A stretch of 60,000 nt of DNA from Adiantum capillus-veneris. Lineage: Eukaryota; Streptophyta; Polypodiopsida; Polypodiales; Pteridaceae. A program made the translations under genes and the position numbers. Below the pieces are notes generated by a model. The model had not been told where the DNA came from. It did no database searches and saw only the letters and a list, made by a program, of their open reading frames with translations. Positions within the stretch are counted from its first letter, which is position 1. Each line of letters starts with the position of its first letter. Location of the stretch: contig CM043966.1 in NCBI GenBank assembly GCA_014529385.2, positions 142,218,211 to 142,278,210 on the forward strand, in the 5' to 3' direction. Shown in pieces: positions 44,324-54,765 of the stretch.

Positions 44324-45640
44324 CTAGGTTACATTGATTACATTTTTAGAGACATTTGATACATAAATCATGTAAAGTCCTCCAGACTTTACTCCATGTG
44401 GTACTGTCATAGAACCCTTGAATATCTTCCACATGTTCTGTCCAAGAGTGGTGACATAGCCAGCATCATCAAGTAAACCTGTGTTAATCAAGCTCTTTGT
44501 AATTGTGGGAACATGTCTCACATTCTTCAGCGTGAAAGAAGAGCCATTCTGAAACTTCAATTGAACATCTCCAACACCTAAGATCTCACATGTCTGCCCA
44601 TTGCCTAGCCAAACATGATCTTTAGTGGTCACATAAGAGGTAAACCACTCCTTGTTTGGAGACACATGAAGTGATGCCCCTGAGTCTATAATCCAGTCAC
44701 TCAGTGCATTTCCATCAGATGCTGTAAGAAGAGCTGAGTCCATTGTATTCTTCAAGAAGTAGATGTCTCCTGACACTAGACTGTCATCCTCTGCAACAGT
44801 GTTTGTCACATTTATTTCTTGAATCTTCACTGAGGACTTGTTCTTCTCACCATAGTCTTCAACTTTCTCTTTGCCTTTTTCTACTTTCCATTCTCTGCAG
44901 TCTCTTTTCATGTGACCCTTCTTGCCACAATGGTAGCATTCTGTGTCACTCTTGCCTTTAGCAATGCGGGACTTGCTACGAGACTGATTCCTCTTTCCAC
45001 CTTTGTACTTTTCTTTGGTCCTTCCCCTGACAACTAAGGCTGTTCCTTTGCCTTTGTCCATTGTCTTTCTATTGGTTTCTTCAATAAGCAGACTTCCTTC
45101 TACACCTGCTATGTTCAAACCATCTGGAGGTGCAGAATTACTCAAAGCTGTGCGAAAAGTGTCCCAACTTTCCGGCAATGTGATCAACAGGAACATAGCT
45201 CTAACAGGTTCATCAAACTTGACACCTTGAGCTGAAAACTGACTATAGATTGTGTTGAATTCATTCAGATGATTGGACATAGGTGTCCCTTCTTTCATCT
45301 TCAAGTCAACAAGCTTCTTAAGCCAGTATACCTGTGAAGCTGCACTCTGCTTCTCATAAAGATCACTCAGCTTTAACCATGCTTGATAAGCCGACATCTC
45401 GTCTGCTACATTGAAGTAAACGCTTTCTGCCAAAGTCAGCATAATGGTAGAAAGTGCCAATTCATCCATTTCGCTCCATTCATCTTCGTCCATATCTTCT
45501 GGTTTTATCCCCTTGAGCTTTATAGGTTTTATCTGCTTCTTTTGTACCAACACGTGCCAAATCTGCTGCTTCCACAATGGGAAATTGGTTCTATCTAGCT
45601 TCTTGATATTGTAAAGAGTAGTGTCCTGTGATCCAGCCAT
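44324..45640 (-). CDS. C2 gag and aspartic protease
   Basis: 438 residues from ATG 45640. Gag part: MAGSQDTTLYNIKKLDRTNF, WHVLVQKK, AYQAWLKLSDLYEKQSA and LITLPESWDTF. The CCHC knuckle CYHCGKKGHMKRDC sits at about residue 230. The protease has WIIDSGASLHVSP with catalytic DSGA, then LGNGQTCEILGVGDV. It ends at a TAG (44324-44326) where the polyprotein would normally run on into integrase, so that stop is most likely a mutation. The product would still contain complete gag and protease. Confidence 0.93.
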   Translation of the reverse strand: MAGSQDTTLYNIKKLDRTNFPLWKQQIWHVLVQKKQIKPIKLKGIKPEDMDEDEWSEMDELALSTIMLTLAESVYFNVADEMSAYQAWLKLSDLYEKQSAASQVYWLKKLVDLKMKEGTPMSNHLNEFNTIYSQFSAQGVKFDEPVRAMFLLITLPESWDTFRTALSNSAPPDGLNIAGVEGSLLIEETNRKTMDKGKGTALVVRGRTKEKYKGGKRNQSRSKSRIAKGKSDTECYHCGKKGHMKRDCREWKVEKGKEKVEDYGEKNKSSVKIQEINVTNTVAEDDSLVSGDIYFLKNTMDSALLTASDGNALSDWIIDSGASLHVSPNKEWFTSYVTTKDHVWLGNGQTCEILGVGDVQLKFQNGSSFTLKNVRHVPTITKSLINTGLLDDAGYVTTLGQNMWKIFKGSMTVPHGVKSGGLYMIYVSNVSKNVINVT

Positions 45641-46711
45641 AGCTACACTTCACAGTGGTTTACTTTCCTGGGAAAAATTCTGCAGAGTTTCCCCTGTAAA
45701 CTGACCTCTGAACCAATATCAACCTGTCAAATGAACCAAGAAAGCTACAGATTCTGCATAAATTTCGGCAGAGTCTCCTTTGTAAAATGGCTCGTGTACT
45801 CAAAAACAGACCAAAAAACAGCTCAAAAAACACTGTTTCTCTGACACTGTAAGCTGCGGGTAAACCTGTCGTGCACCTGTACTGTATGTCATTGTCCTGT
45901 AAGCATATACTGCGACAATGCCTCAACGGAAGTAAAGCAAAGATGCAATCCCAACTGTCTAACTCACAGTCAATACATCCTAGCTGCCTATCTAAGGGTG
46001 CTCGAGGGATCGCTCCAAGACCTGTGTCACCGAAAGGATCTCAACATTCGAGAATCCCCCAGCTCAATAAAACCTCACTCGACCCTCAACAAAGGCTGCA
46101 GTAAATCTGACAATACATAGACTTCCCACAAAGTCATACATCCACAAATTTCCCACTGTATGCTGTAACCGCTGCGGCGGTTGTTTGTTGCGTGACTCAC
46201 AGCCAGCAAACCCTCAACAGACATACATCATCTCTGACAATACATCCCATGTGGAAGTACCTGCAATGTCAGGATGAAATCTGGAATATCAAGTAGCAAA
46301 CACAAGCTACCTGATGAACTAGTGGATGTCGCCTACAGTCTGTGTGTAGATGCGCCCGTGTCGTATGTGACACGCCTCCAAGAATTGTGAGCCATCCTTC
46401 GATGTGTAGACAGCCACAAATCAACACTCTGGGAGTGTCGATATCCTTAGCACCTGCAGTCGTAGGCCGAAAAACCCTAAATTTGCAGAGTCGGATCTGC
46501 ACCCGCTGAGACCACGTAGTCGAAAATGGCCTACGCAGACCTTTGTCGAAGCTGAACGGTGGCCGAGATGACCTCAGAATGAAATTCTGAGAACACCAAG
46601 CCCTTTGGGCTTACCCACAGGATTTGGGGCCGTGTCTTCGCCCATCAAATTTCACTCCAATCTGAGCTGGTGACTCTAGCCTCCTGCAGTGCTGCCCCGA
46701 GCCTCGATCTG
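45641..46711 (-). other. C2 leader between primer-binding site and gag
   Basis: About 1.07 kb without a credible frame. This is long for a copia 5' untranslated region. Confidence 0.7.
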
Positions 46712-46725
46712 AGCTCTGATACCAG
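46712..46725 (-). other. C2 primer-binding site
   Basis: Minus strand CTGGTATCAGAGC lies next to the LTR and matches initiator-Met tRNA. Confidence 0.9.
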
Positions 46726-46726
46726 T

Positions 46727-46918
46727 TGAAGGAGTACGAGTGGAAGTGCGACGCGAGAGAGAGTGCGAGAAGAAGAGCACGACGATATGGTGAACTTGCT
46801 CTACTGTAATGTGTAGAGCATAGTGAGTTCTTATTAGGTTTTTACAAAAGAATATGTGTACATACCTGGCGGCCTGCCCACTTACCTGGGCGACCACATT
46901 GGGCTTTATACCCCAACA
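46727..46918 (-). repeat. C2 5' LTR
   Basis: Minus strand TGTTGGGGTATAAAGCCC...CTCCTTCA. TATAAAG occurs only nine bases in. Confidence 0.95.
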
Positions 46919-47405
46919 CATAGTTCTTGCATGAGAAGACTTTGTTGGTTGAAGGTCGTGCTCTAAGAACAATAAGCATGAAAGGGATATGTAAGTCTCT
47001 CTTAGAAGATGTGATTTGTCGTTGTGTCTGTGTTGGAAAATAGTAGCAAACATGCATGAGTTGGATGCCAACAAAGCTAGGGAGTTTTTCTCTAAGTTTT
47101 GCAATAAAATTTCTCTCACTACTACTTACAATCCTCAAGGGAATGGTAAATCTGAGTGTGGGCATCCTCCTATCATTAAAGCTTTGGCTAGGCGTGCAAA
47201 GGTAAATTGGGAGAGTGGCCTAGGTTATTGCCTTATGCTTTATAGACTGGTTGTATAACTCATAGCTCAGCTACTAGTTACATGCCTTTTAAGTTGTAAT
47301 ATTGCTTGTGATTCCCACATGGAATGTATTTACGTGGAGGTTGGGATGAGTAGGATAGTGTTTGGGGATAAAGGCCATTAAGCCAATACCTCACAGACTA
47401 AGTGT

Positions 47406-48090
47406 TGTTACCATATACATGTGGTAGTGATATGTGTGAACACACTAGGACCGCCGGGGCATTTTTTTCCTCTTTAGGAGGTTTTTTCCCCCAAGCATTG
47501 TATATACGCCCATCACTCTAGGGCTATCTATCTTTCCATTGCACACTAAGTAACACTCTCTCTATGTGTGGCGTGAGCTTCCTTTGTCTTCTCCAAGCTG
47601 TGTGCGTTTCTCTGCAACCCTAATTTCAACAATTGGTATCAAAGCAGGTTGCATCATTCCGGGCTTAGTCGCCAGCTGCTCCAGTACACGTCTGCTCAGA
47701 TTTATGATTCGGGCTCATTTCGGTCTCCGTTTCCATTAAAGGCAGTACTACACATGCTATTTTGTCATTATGTGCAGAGTTTCTGTCAGTGCCGTTTTTT
47801 GCATAACAGGTGCCTTACAATATTCTACGGTTTGTGCTATATAGCACGTGTTGTTCTTGCTCCGTTTCTCCTATTTTCAAGCAGTTTTCACATCAGGTGC
47901 AGCATTTACCATGGCTGATAACAACACAGATGTCTTCAAGATGTTTGCTGCTGAGGACAAGTTGGATGGGGACAATTACCCTATGTGGGATTATATGATG
48001 CAACACGTTCTTGTGTCAAAGGGCGTCTGGAATATTGTGCAGGGCATTGAGGATATGATGAAAGCTAACAAGCATGACAATGACTGACAA
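47406..48090 (+). mobile_element. Cop-A copia copy 1: 5' LTR, leader and start of gag
   Basis: LTR 47406-47631 (TGTTACCATATACATG...TTCAACA, 226 bp), primer-binding site TTGGTATCAAAGC (47633-47645), then ATG 47911 opening MADNNTDVFKMFAAEDKLDG. The match to copy 3 stops at about 48050, after WNIVQGIED. The remainder of the element is missing, so it is a 5' stub. Confidence 0.85.
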
Positions 48091-48790
48091 TAAGTAATGT
48101 AAAAGAGGCTTTGACTGGAAAACATAATTGTGTTAACAGATGTATGACACTGAACTGGTAAAATACTTTTTGAAATCTTGTACTGCAACCTCAATGCAGA
48201 TTTCATGTGTTGCATCTGTTGATATGCCGAGTGCTTTGAAGAAAATCGTCATGGTCTGCATCACTTGCCGCATTGCTAGCTGTATCCGAACCACTAAAGT
48301 GGTATACTTGGCATGCACGTTCGAGAGAGGTGATTAAGATGCTGAAATGTTGTAGGAAAGTGCATACTGGCTTGCCTTGCCATACGATGGCCGTTCAAAA
48401 TGCTCGATGCACAGAACTCCTTTTGTCGATAGCCACTCTCTTTTGACCAATATGCGCGGACTATAGCTGCGGGGTGTGAATGAGGGCCAAGAACATAAAA
48501 TAGGAACGGCCACTTAAATTTAATGAATGTGAAAGCACAAAAAATTATCAATGGTGAGCTCTACTCTAACTGCCAACAGCGCTGATGGCGAACTCTATTC
48601 TGTGTAGCCTGTAGAGGCCGATGTGGCAGGGGTTGTAGTGTAGAGATTTCACCAGCAGATCTAGGAGAACAGCTTCATGATAATTTTGCTCGCTTTGATG
48701 CAATTCGACAGGCATCCTTCCTCTTTGCAGGCGGTTTCTCCCACGCGCCGAGCCGAGAGCCTTGTTTAGGCAGCCCACCTAGGCTCTAAT
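48091..48790 (-). other. Unassigned sequence left of a second LTR
   Basis: It adjoins the primer-binding site of the LTR at 48797, so it may be that element's interior. Minus frames at 48566-48778 (KALGSARGRNRLQRGRM, EAVLLDLLVKSLHYN) and 48133-48318 look protein-like, but I do not recognise them. They could be captured host sequence. Confidence 0.35.
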
Positions 48791-48796
48791 ACCAGT

Positions 48797-49040
48797 TGTT
48801 AGGCTCGAGTCTATGGGGGATGCCGCCTGAAGGCCATGGCGAGGAGAAGGTGCAACAGAACAGGAGCTTGCAGAGAGAAACGAGAGCGAGAGAGAGTAGG
48901 AGTCGACACAAGCCAAAGAAAAATAACACGCTATGCATTGATTGTATTATTACAATGTATATATTAAGCCTAAAAGGCTCATGCAAACTCTGATGGTCTA
49001 TAGCTACATGCCTTGATACTTGTTCTCATGGGCGTAGACA
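48797..49040 (-). repeat. LTR of another copia-type element
   Basis: Minus strand TGTCTACGCCC...GAGCCTAACA, followed by ACTGGTATTAGAGC (48783-48796), close to the initiator-Met site. TATATA occurs near 48958. No second copy is in the window. Confidence 0.65.
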
Positions 49041-49057
49041 CTATGGAATCCGGGCTT

Positions 49058-49262
49058 GAATACCCAACAAAGCTTCCATGGCATATCCATGTCGAACATC
49101 GCATTCTTTTTGTGTTTTCATAAGGGCACCACATTTAGCATACAAACTGACCAAAGCATTGCAAAGAGCGACATGTTTCTCCAACATACCCTAATTAGCA
49201 ATCTCATTGTAAATTCTCTGGCCCAAATTGCAAGGCTTACCATAACCATGATGGGCTTATCC
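49058..49262 (-). pseudogene. PPR gene fragment
   Basis: The minus strand reads GQRIYNEIAN, a stop, then MLEKHVALCNALVSLYAKCG and ALMKTQ. NALVxxYAKCG is the hallmark of plant PLS-type pentatricopeptide repeats. Only about 1.5 repeats remain. Confidence 0.7.
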
Positions 49263-49359
49263 AGCAATTAACCCGTTTTAAGAGATGACATTTTGGACAG
49301 AAATCTCAACAAAAACTTTATGTGCTTACATGAAATTCATCAACCTTAAAAAGGAAATT

Positions 49360-49512
49360 GCAAACAATATTGTGGAGCTCAAAGTTTGTCCTACTGACTT
49401 GGTACAAATGTTTTTCTACTCGGAAAAGAAAAATTGTTGCTTTTGACTCGTCATCAAGATCATTGCAAACAATATTGTGGAGCTCAAAGTCTGTCCTACT
49501 GACTTGGTACTG
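49360..49512 (+). repeat. Direct repeat, about 48 bp, twice
   Basis: GCAAACAATATTGTGGAGCT... occurs at 49360-49408 and 49463-49510, 103 bp apart, with one difference over most of its length. Confidence 0.8.
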
Positions 49513-49595
49513 TAGATACAAGGTTCAAACCGAGTGACACTTACAAGATATTTTATCACCTTCAAAAACTGAAAAACAGGACTGTTTTTGCGCGC

Positions 49596-49596
<1 letters not shown>

Positions 49597-49661
<65 letters not shown>
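49597..49661 (+). repeat. (GT)n microsatellite
   Basis: About 32 GT units. Confidence 0.95.
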
Positions 49662-49664
<3 letters not shown>

Positions 49665-50275
49665 ATTGAAAAATCCCATCACTTAGAATCATATATTGAG
49701 AGAGCTAAAATATTTATTGCACATATCATATGGTTTCCACAAAGAAAAGTAGAACTTTTTGATACAAAACTTGTTACAAAATCCTTCGATACATAAAAAG
49801 TAGGAGCTTTAAGCCGAAACTCCTATCAGATGAAAGCAGGGATCTTTACCTGCCAACCAACCACAAGTACAATCAATTAGAATTAATTTGCACTAAATGG
49901 GTGATAGGTATATCAAGCAATCCCCACTGCTTGTTATCGCTGTCGCACCCTGAAGCCCAACCCTACTCCTAGGTATATGTTACATTTTCTTTTGCTCATG
50001 GTCGATTATGGTCTGTGAAATTTTTTACAGGTTTACAAGGCTTAGATATGGGGTCTCTAATTGCTAATGGCTTGGTTTGATTTTTCCCTTTATGTGCTGC
50101 CATGAGCTTGTCCTGAATCCTTTGTAGCTTGAATATATCACGGGTGACGCTCATCTTAGTTGTTTGCATGTACCCCTGTTTGTCATCAATGATTACATAT
50201 ATGAGTTTAGCATTCTGTTATCTTGGAGTTGACCATGTAGGCCTAGGTGTGTGATATGTCAGTACGTGTTCCATA

Positions 50276-50375
<100 letters not shown>

Positions 50376-51334
50376 ATTAAAAATATTAGAAAGAGCTCTG
50401 ACCACGTGGAGGCTTGAGAGCTTGAGAATTCAAAAGAGGCTGCTACGCTAACGAAGTAAAGAATGAGATTATCATAAATATATGAACAATGTTGGAATTA
50501 GGGTTGCAGAGAAACGCACACAGCTTGGAGAAGGCGAAGAAAGCTGAAGGCACACAATAGAGAGAGTGTTACTTAGTGTGCAATGGAAAGATAGATAGCC
50601 TTAGAGTGATGGGTGTATATACAATGCTCGAGGGAAAAAACCTCCTAAAGAGGGAAAAAATGCCCCGACCATCCTAGTGTGTTCACACTACACATGTATA
50701 TGGTAACAAATCCCCCCTGGAGTGATGCGGTGAACAAGAGCTGGCACACGAGTAAAAGGAAGTGCCATGCCCTGAGGACATGATCAATCCACAAAGGGGA
50801 GTAATCCCAAAGCTTTGCGAAAAGCTTCAAGCTTCTCATGCAACAATGCCTTTCTAAAAAGATCTGCAAGGTTGTCCTGTGTTGGCACATAAGCCAAGCT
50901 GATCTCTCCTACTGAGAGCCTCTCCCTGACATAGTGGTAATGCACCTCAATGTGCTTTGTGAAAGCATGAAAAATTGGGTTCCTCGCAACTACCAGTGCG
51001 CTATAACTATCAGTATAGATAGTGTTGGCAGTGTCCTGTCCAACACCCAAATTGGCCATAAGGCGTCTGAGCCATACACACTCAACTTAGCTGTGAAGAC
51101 TGCCCTTTACTCAGCCTCACAACTTGAAGTGGCCACCGTAGGTTGCTTCTTGGTCAACCATGATATACATGAACTGCCAAGCATGAAACAAAACCCACTT
51201 GTGGACACTTGCATGTCAAAACAACCAGCCCAATCTGAGTCCAAAAAAGCATGTAAGTCTGGCGGCAATGATCCCCCCTTGAGTTAGGGTGCTCTCGAAT
51301 ATCAAGCCACAGTTTGTAAGTGCCTAGTTAGTGG

Positions 51335-52527
51335 AACATACTCTAATTTGGTGTCAAATAGGTGACAAATGTTTTCTTTTTATGTCTTGCTTGGTCCATT
51401 GGTCACATGCACACAGATTCGCTGATTTAGGTAGTGTGTACATACTCATCTTGGTGCAGATCCCCCAATTTAGGTAGCACATTGATAAATTGTAGATTCA
51501 TGATTTATAAACTTATACCGAATGCAAATTCACCGATTTAGGCATCATTAGTGCAGATTCGCCAATTTAGGCAGCATGTCTTATTGGTGTAGATTCACCG
51601 ATTTAGGCAACACCGATCACAAAATCATGCTGCAGTGGCTGGCCACCATTGCAATTGGTATGATTTTGTTACTCAGGTACATAATGGAAGTGATCTGGAT
51701 TTGGACTTATATTGTGGAATTGGAATTGGATTGGGATTTGGTATCTGATGATTATTTTATCACGGCAGTGTTTATGTGATGAGATTTGACATTATGAGAT
51801 TGATGATGAGTGTGACCAATGATATCTTGATTCATCAGGGTATGACATATACTGCTTATTCTAGTGGTATGGGACACTAGAATAGGTAGTATGTGGATGA
51901 CGACAAGCATAAGCAATATTGTCTAATTTTATGGATTTTTTACTATGTGATACAGATTTCTAACCATTGTTTTTGACAAGTATTGTTTGCAGATTTTATC
52001 TTCGCAACTGAGGACAGTTGCTTTCCAACGGAGAGGTATGTAATGGAATTGATATTTCTATTAAGTATTGCAGCTGACAGGTGGAAAAGGCTTGACCGAG
52101 CTAGGCCTCTACATACGGAAATATATTTCATGTATTATTCAAGTGCTCTTTATGAGCTTCGTTCATTTATGACCTGCCAGCCAGTTTGTACTCACAATTG
52201 ACCATTTGAGAAATCTATAAAACAAATACGTGCAAGAGGGAAATGGTCACTCTTGCACGGGGGGAGATTGCACCCAGTGTCTGCGTTATTCTTCTCCTCT
52301 CCTCTCTTCTCTCTCTCGCCGTGCCGGCATAGCACTCCGCTCTAGGAGGTGCACCTACAAGTGATTTCTCAATCTCTCTCGCTCTCTGTCTCTCTCTCTG
52401 TTCGTGTATCTTGCAATCATGCGACCACGTGATTGTGCCAGGTATGCGGATTAGTCTATTTTATGCTCTTTATTGTGTTATTTCGCGTATTTTGCAGGGC
52501 AGCCACACTTGCGTTTGTAGCATTGCA
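51335..52527. mobile_element. 1.2-kb insertion in Cop-A copy 2 polymerase, unknown type
   Basis: It separates GCLIY of reverse transcriptase from the RNase H part, which copies 1 and 3 or C1 have joined. It is AT-rich and includes a spaced repeat array, a palindrome GTGCAAGAG...CTCTTGCAC at 52231-52260, and GGGGGGAGATTGCACCC (52260-52276), which resembles a polypurine tract and LTR start. No paired LTR is visible. Boundaries are accurate to about 20 bp. Confidence 0.55.
51412..51607 (+). repeat. Interspersed 22-bp motif, five copies
   Basis: Variants of GCAGATTCACCGATTTAGGC start near 51413, 51462, 51522, 51551 and 51587, with spacings of 30 to 60 bp that differ in content. Confidence 0.8.
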
Positions 52528-54765
52528 TCATAAATGAGGCAGCCAACAGCAGTTTGGTAAAGAGTGACATCAGCAGGATCGCCAGCATCATGTAGACTCA
52601 ACTTCAAACCTGTTTCCATGGGAGTGGCAATAGGTTTGCAATCCTCAAGTCCAAATTTACATAGCAATGTCTCTATGTAACTTTTCTGACACAAGGCAAT
52701 ACCACCATCACACTGCTTAAACTGTATATCCAAGTAATGATGCAACAGCCCCAAATCTTTCATCTTAAAAGTAGCATTCAAATCAGCCTTAAATTCAGCA
52801 ATATGTCTCTCATTTGGTCTAGTGATCAGCAAATCATCGACATAAAGAACCACAATGAGAAGTACATCACACTCACGCTTTACATACAATGTCCTTTCTG
52901 TTGGACTGTTACGAAAGTTTCGTTTGACCAAATGAGTGTCAGCTTTCTCATACCAAGCACGAGGAGACCGCTTCAACCCATACAAAGCCTTCTTACATCT
53001 GCACACTTTGTCCTCTTGTCCTTTTATGACAAAACCGCGAGGCTACGTTACATAAACTTCCTCAAATATGTCACCATTCAAGAAAGTAGCAACAATGTCT
53101 GATTGATGTACATCCCAACCAAACTGAGCTGCCAATGCACATAGAAAATGCACAGTAGTCATACGACAAGTGGGAGCAAAAGTCTCTTTCATTATCTATG
53201 CCTTTTTGTTGTGCATAACCCTTTGCAACAAGTCGAGCCTTATTACGATCGATCTCACCATCCTGCTTGCGTTTCAACTTGTAAACCCACTTCGTACCAA
53301 TGGCCTTTTTGCCAGGAGGCAAATCACATAAAGTCCATGTGTCATTTTCTTTAAGTGCATCATATTCTGATTGCATGGCAGCCATCCAATTTTTTGAATT
53401 CTGTGCTTCATCAAAAGACAGAGGCTCCTCAACATCATGTAAGCTACACACAACCAAAGCATAACAATCTGATGCATAAGATGCATGACAAGAGCCTGAA
53501 CGAGTACTACTAGACAAAGGTGCATCCAATTTACTGTCACGCAAAAGTGTGCACCAGCCATTTTGGCATACCTCTAGCCTGCTCATTTTCAGCCCTTTCC
53601 TCATCAAGTACATCATGTACATCTGTATCAGTAATATGCTGATCTATAACATTTTCAGAAACCCCTATAGGCTGTACATTTGCCTCATTGGAACTTATAT
53701 TCGTATTTCCACCACCGAAAAGAGGCAATAAAGTGTCATAAATGTCCTGTGAGCTTACATTACTGTCTCTAGTACATGACAACAAGGGCTGAACAGAATC
53801 TTCCACAAACACTACATCCTGTGAAACCAAAATACGTTTTTTTTGCGGATGATAGAATCTGTAACCTTTGATTTCAGCACTATAACCAACAAAAATACAT
53901 TTAACAGCCTTATCATCCAATTTTCTGCGTTGTGTTTGTGGCCCCAAAGCATATGCCAAACAGCCAAAAACATGCATGTGCTCAATAGAAGGCTTTCTAT
54001 CATGCCATGCTTCATATGGAGTAATAGACTGCAAAGCTTTCGTAGGACACCTGTTTAGTACATAAGTGGCACACATGATGGCCTCAAGCCAAAAAGAATG
54101 TGGCAAAGCTTGACTTTTGACCATGCATCGCGCCATTTCCGTTAGTGACCTGTTTTTCCTCTCAGCAACACCATTTTGCTGAGGTGTATAAGGCACTGTA
54201 CATTGATGTTTTATCCCACGACTAGCCAGAAATGCATTGAATTCATGAGACATATACCCCCCCCCTCGATCGGAACGGAGGGTGCCCATAGTACATTTCG
54301 AGACATTTTCAGCCATAGCTAGAAATTGTTTGAAGCACATAAATACTTCGCACTTTGCTTTAAGAGAAAATACCCATGCATGCCTGGAGTAATCATCAAT
54401 GAAAGTCATGAAGTATAGGTAATTGCCCAAGGATGGCGGAGTTTGCATGGGCCCACAAACATCACTATGCACAAGCTGCAACCTGCATGTGGCCCGAACT
54501 GAACCATCCTTTGGAAACTTAGAACGTTGCACCTTACCCAAAAATACAGTCTTCACAAACATGTTTGAGAGGTGCTTCAAGAGGCGGCAAAGAAGCAACC
54601 ATATCAGATTTCTACAAACGCAGCAAACTAGCAAAATTTAGATGACCAAAACGTGCATCCCAAAGTTTTGCATCTGAAATAGCCCTTGAATCTGCAACAA
54701 CATTTGCAAAATATTGCCCACACTTTTCATACAAAGTGAGCTTATACAGTCCACGACCGGCTGTT

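Larger units (their letters stand above)
41380..46918 (-). mobile_element. Ty1/copia retrotransposon C2, full length, recent
   Basis: LTRs lie at 41380-41571 and 46727-46918 (192 bp each, about six differences). A perfect 5-bp target duplication CATAG (41375-41379, 46919-46923) flanks it. It has a primer-binding site, a polypurine tract and one gag-pol frame without frameshift, broken only by three stops. The total is 5539 bp. Confidence 0.97.
41060..47300 (+). pseudogene. Old gypsy integrase, split by copia C2
   Basis: Left part 41060-41379: HKSHYDGHRGVWDTFTEIKE, then SCETYQMYPYVHHCDG, the integrase zinc-binding H-H-C-C region, then WVVDMVTMVLGLWKMRY. Right part 46919-47300: IVLARED directly continues it, followed by SLLEDVICRCVC, LDANKAREFFSKFCNKISL, TTTYNPQGNGKSE and GLGYCLMLYR, the core domain with the catalytic Glu region. 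Frames change several times and stops are frequent, so it is far older than C2. Only this piece of the gypsy element remains. Confidence 0.8.
50490..54765 (-). mobile_element. Cop-A copia copy 2 (minus), 5'-truncated
   Basis: 3' LTR at 50490-50708 (219 bp, complement of the copy 1 and 3 LTRs), a polypurine GGGGGGATT next to it, and pol to its right up to 54765. There the reading stops inside the protease/GAG-pre-integrase region and PPR sequence begins. Gag, primer-binding site and 5' LTR are missing. A 1.2-kb foreign piece interrupts the polymerase. Confidence 0.88.
50720..54765 (-). pseudogene. Cop-A copy 2 pol (broken)
   Basis: Right to left: GLYKLTLYEKCGQYFANVV and FGHLNFASLL; integrase with HSDVCGPMQTPP, RSDRGGGYMSHEF, QNGVAERKNRS and VFGCLAYALGPQ (53537-54634). 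Then the reverse transcriptase start (53071-53622; IGTKWVYKLKRKQDG) and YGLKRSPRAWYEKA with the intact YVDDLLI box (52470-53006). After the inserted piece come RNase H AVGCLIY..., CISWL, and the end EVHYHYVRERLSVGEISLAYV to FRKALGL (50784-51330). Frameshifts near 53590 and 53190 plus several stops make it dead. The integrase second motif reads GGGY where the family has GGEY. Confidence 0.88.

Noticed and set aside
51412-51607. Regular repeats resembling a CRISPR array
   Set aside because: Repeats are imperfect, spacing varies from 30 to 60 bp, there are no cas genes and the context is plant nuclear DNA.
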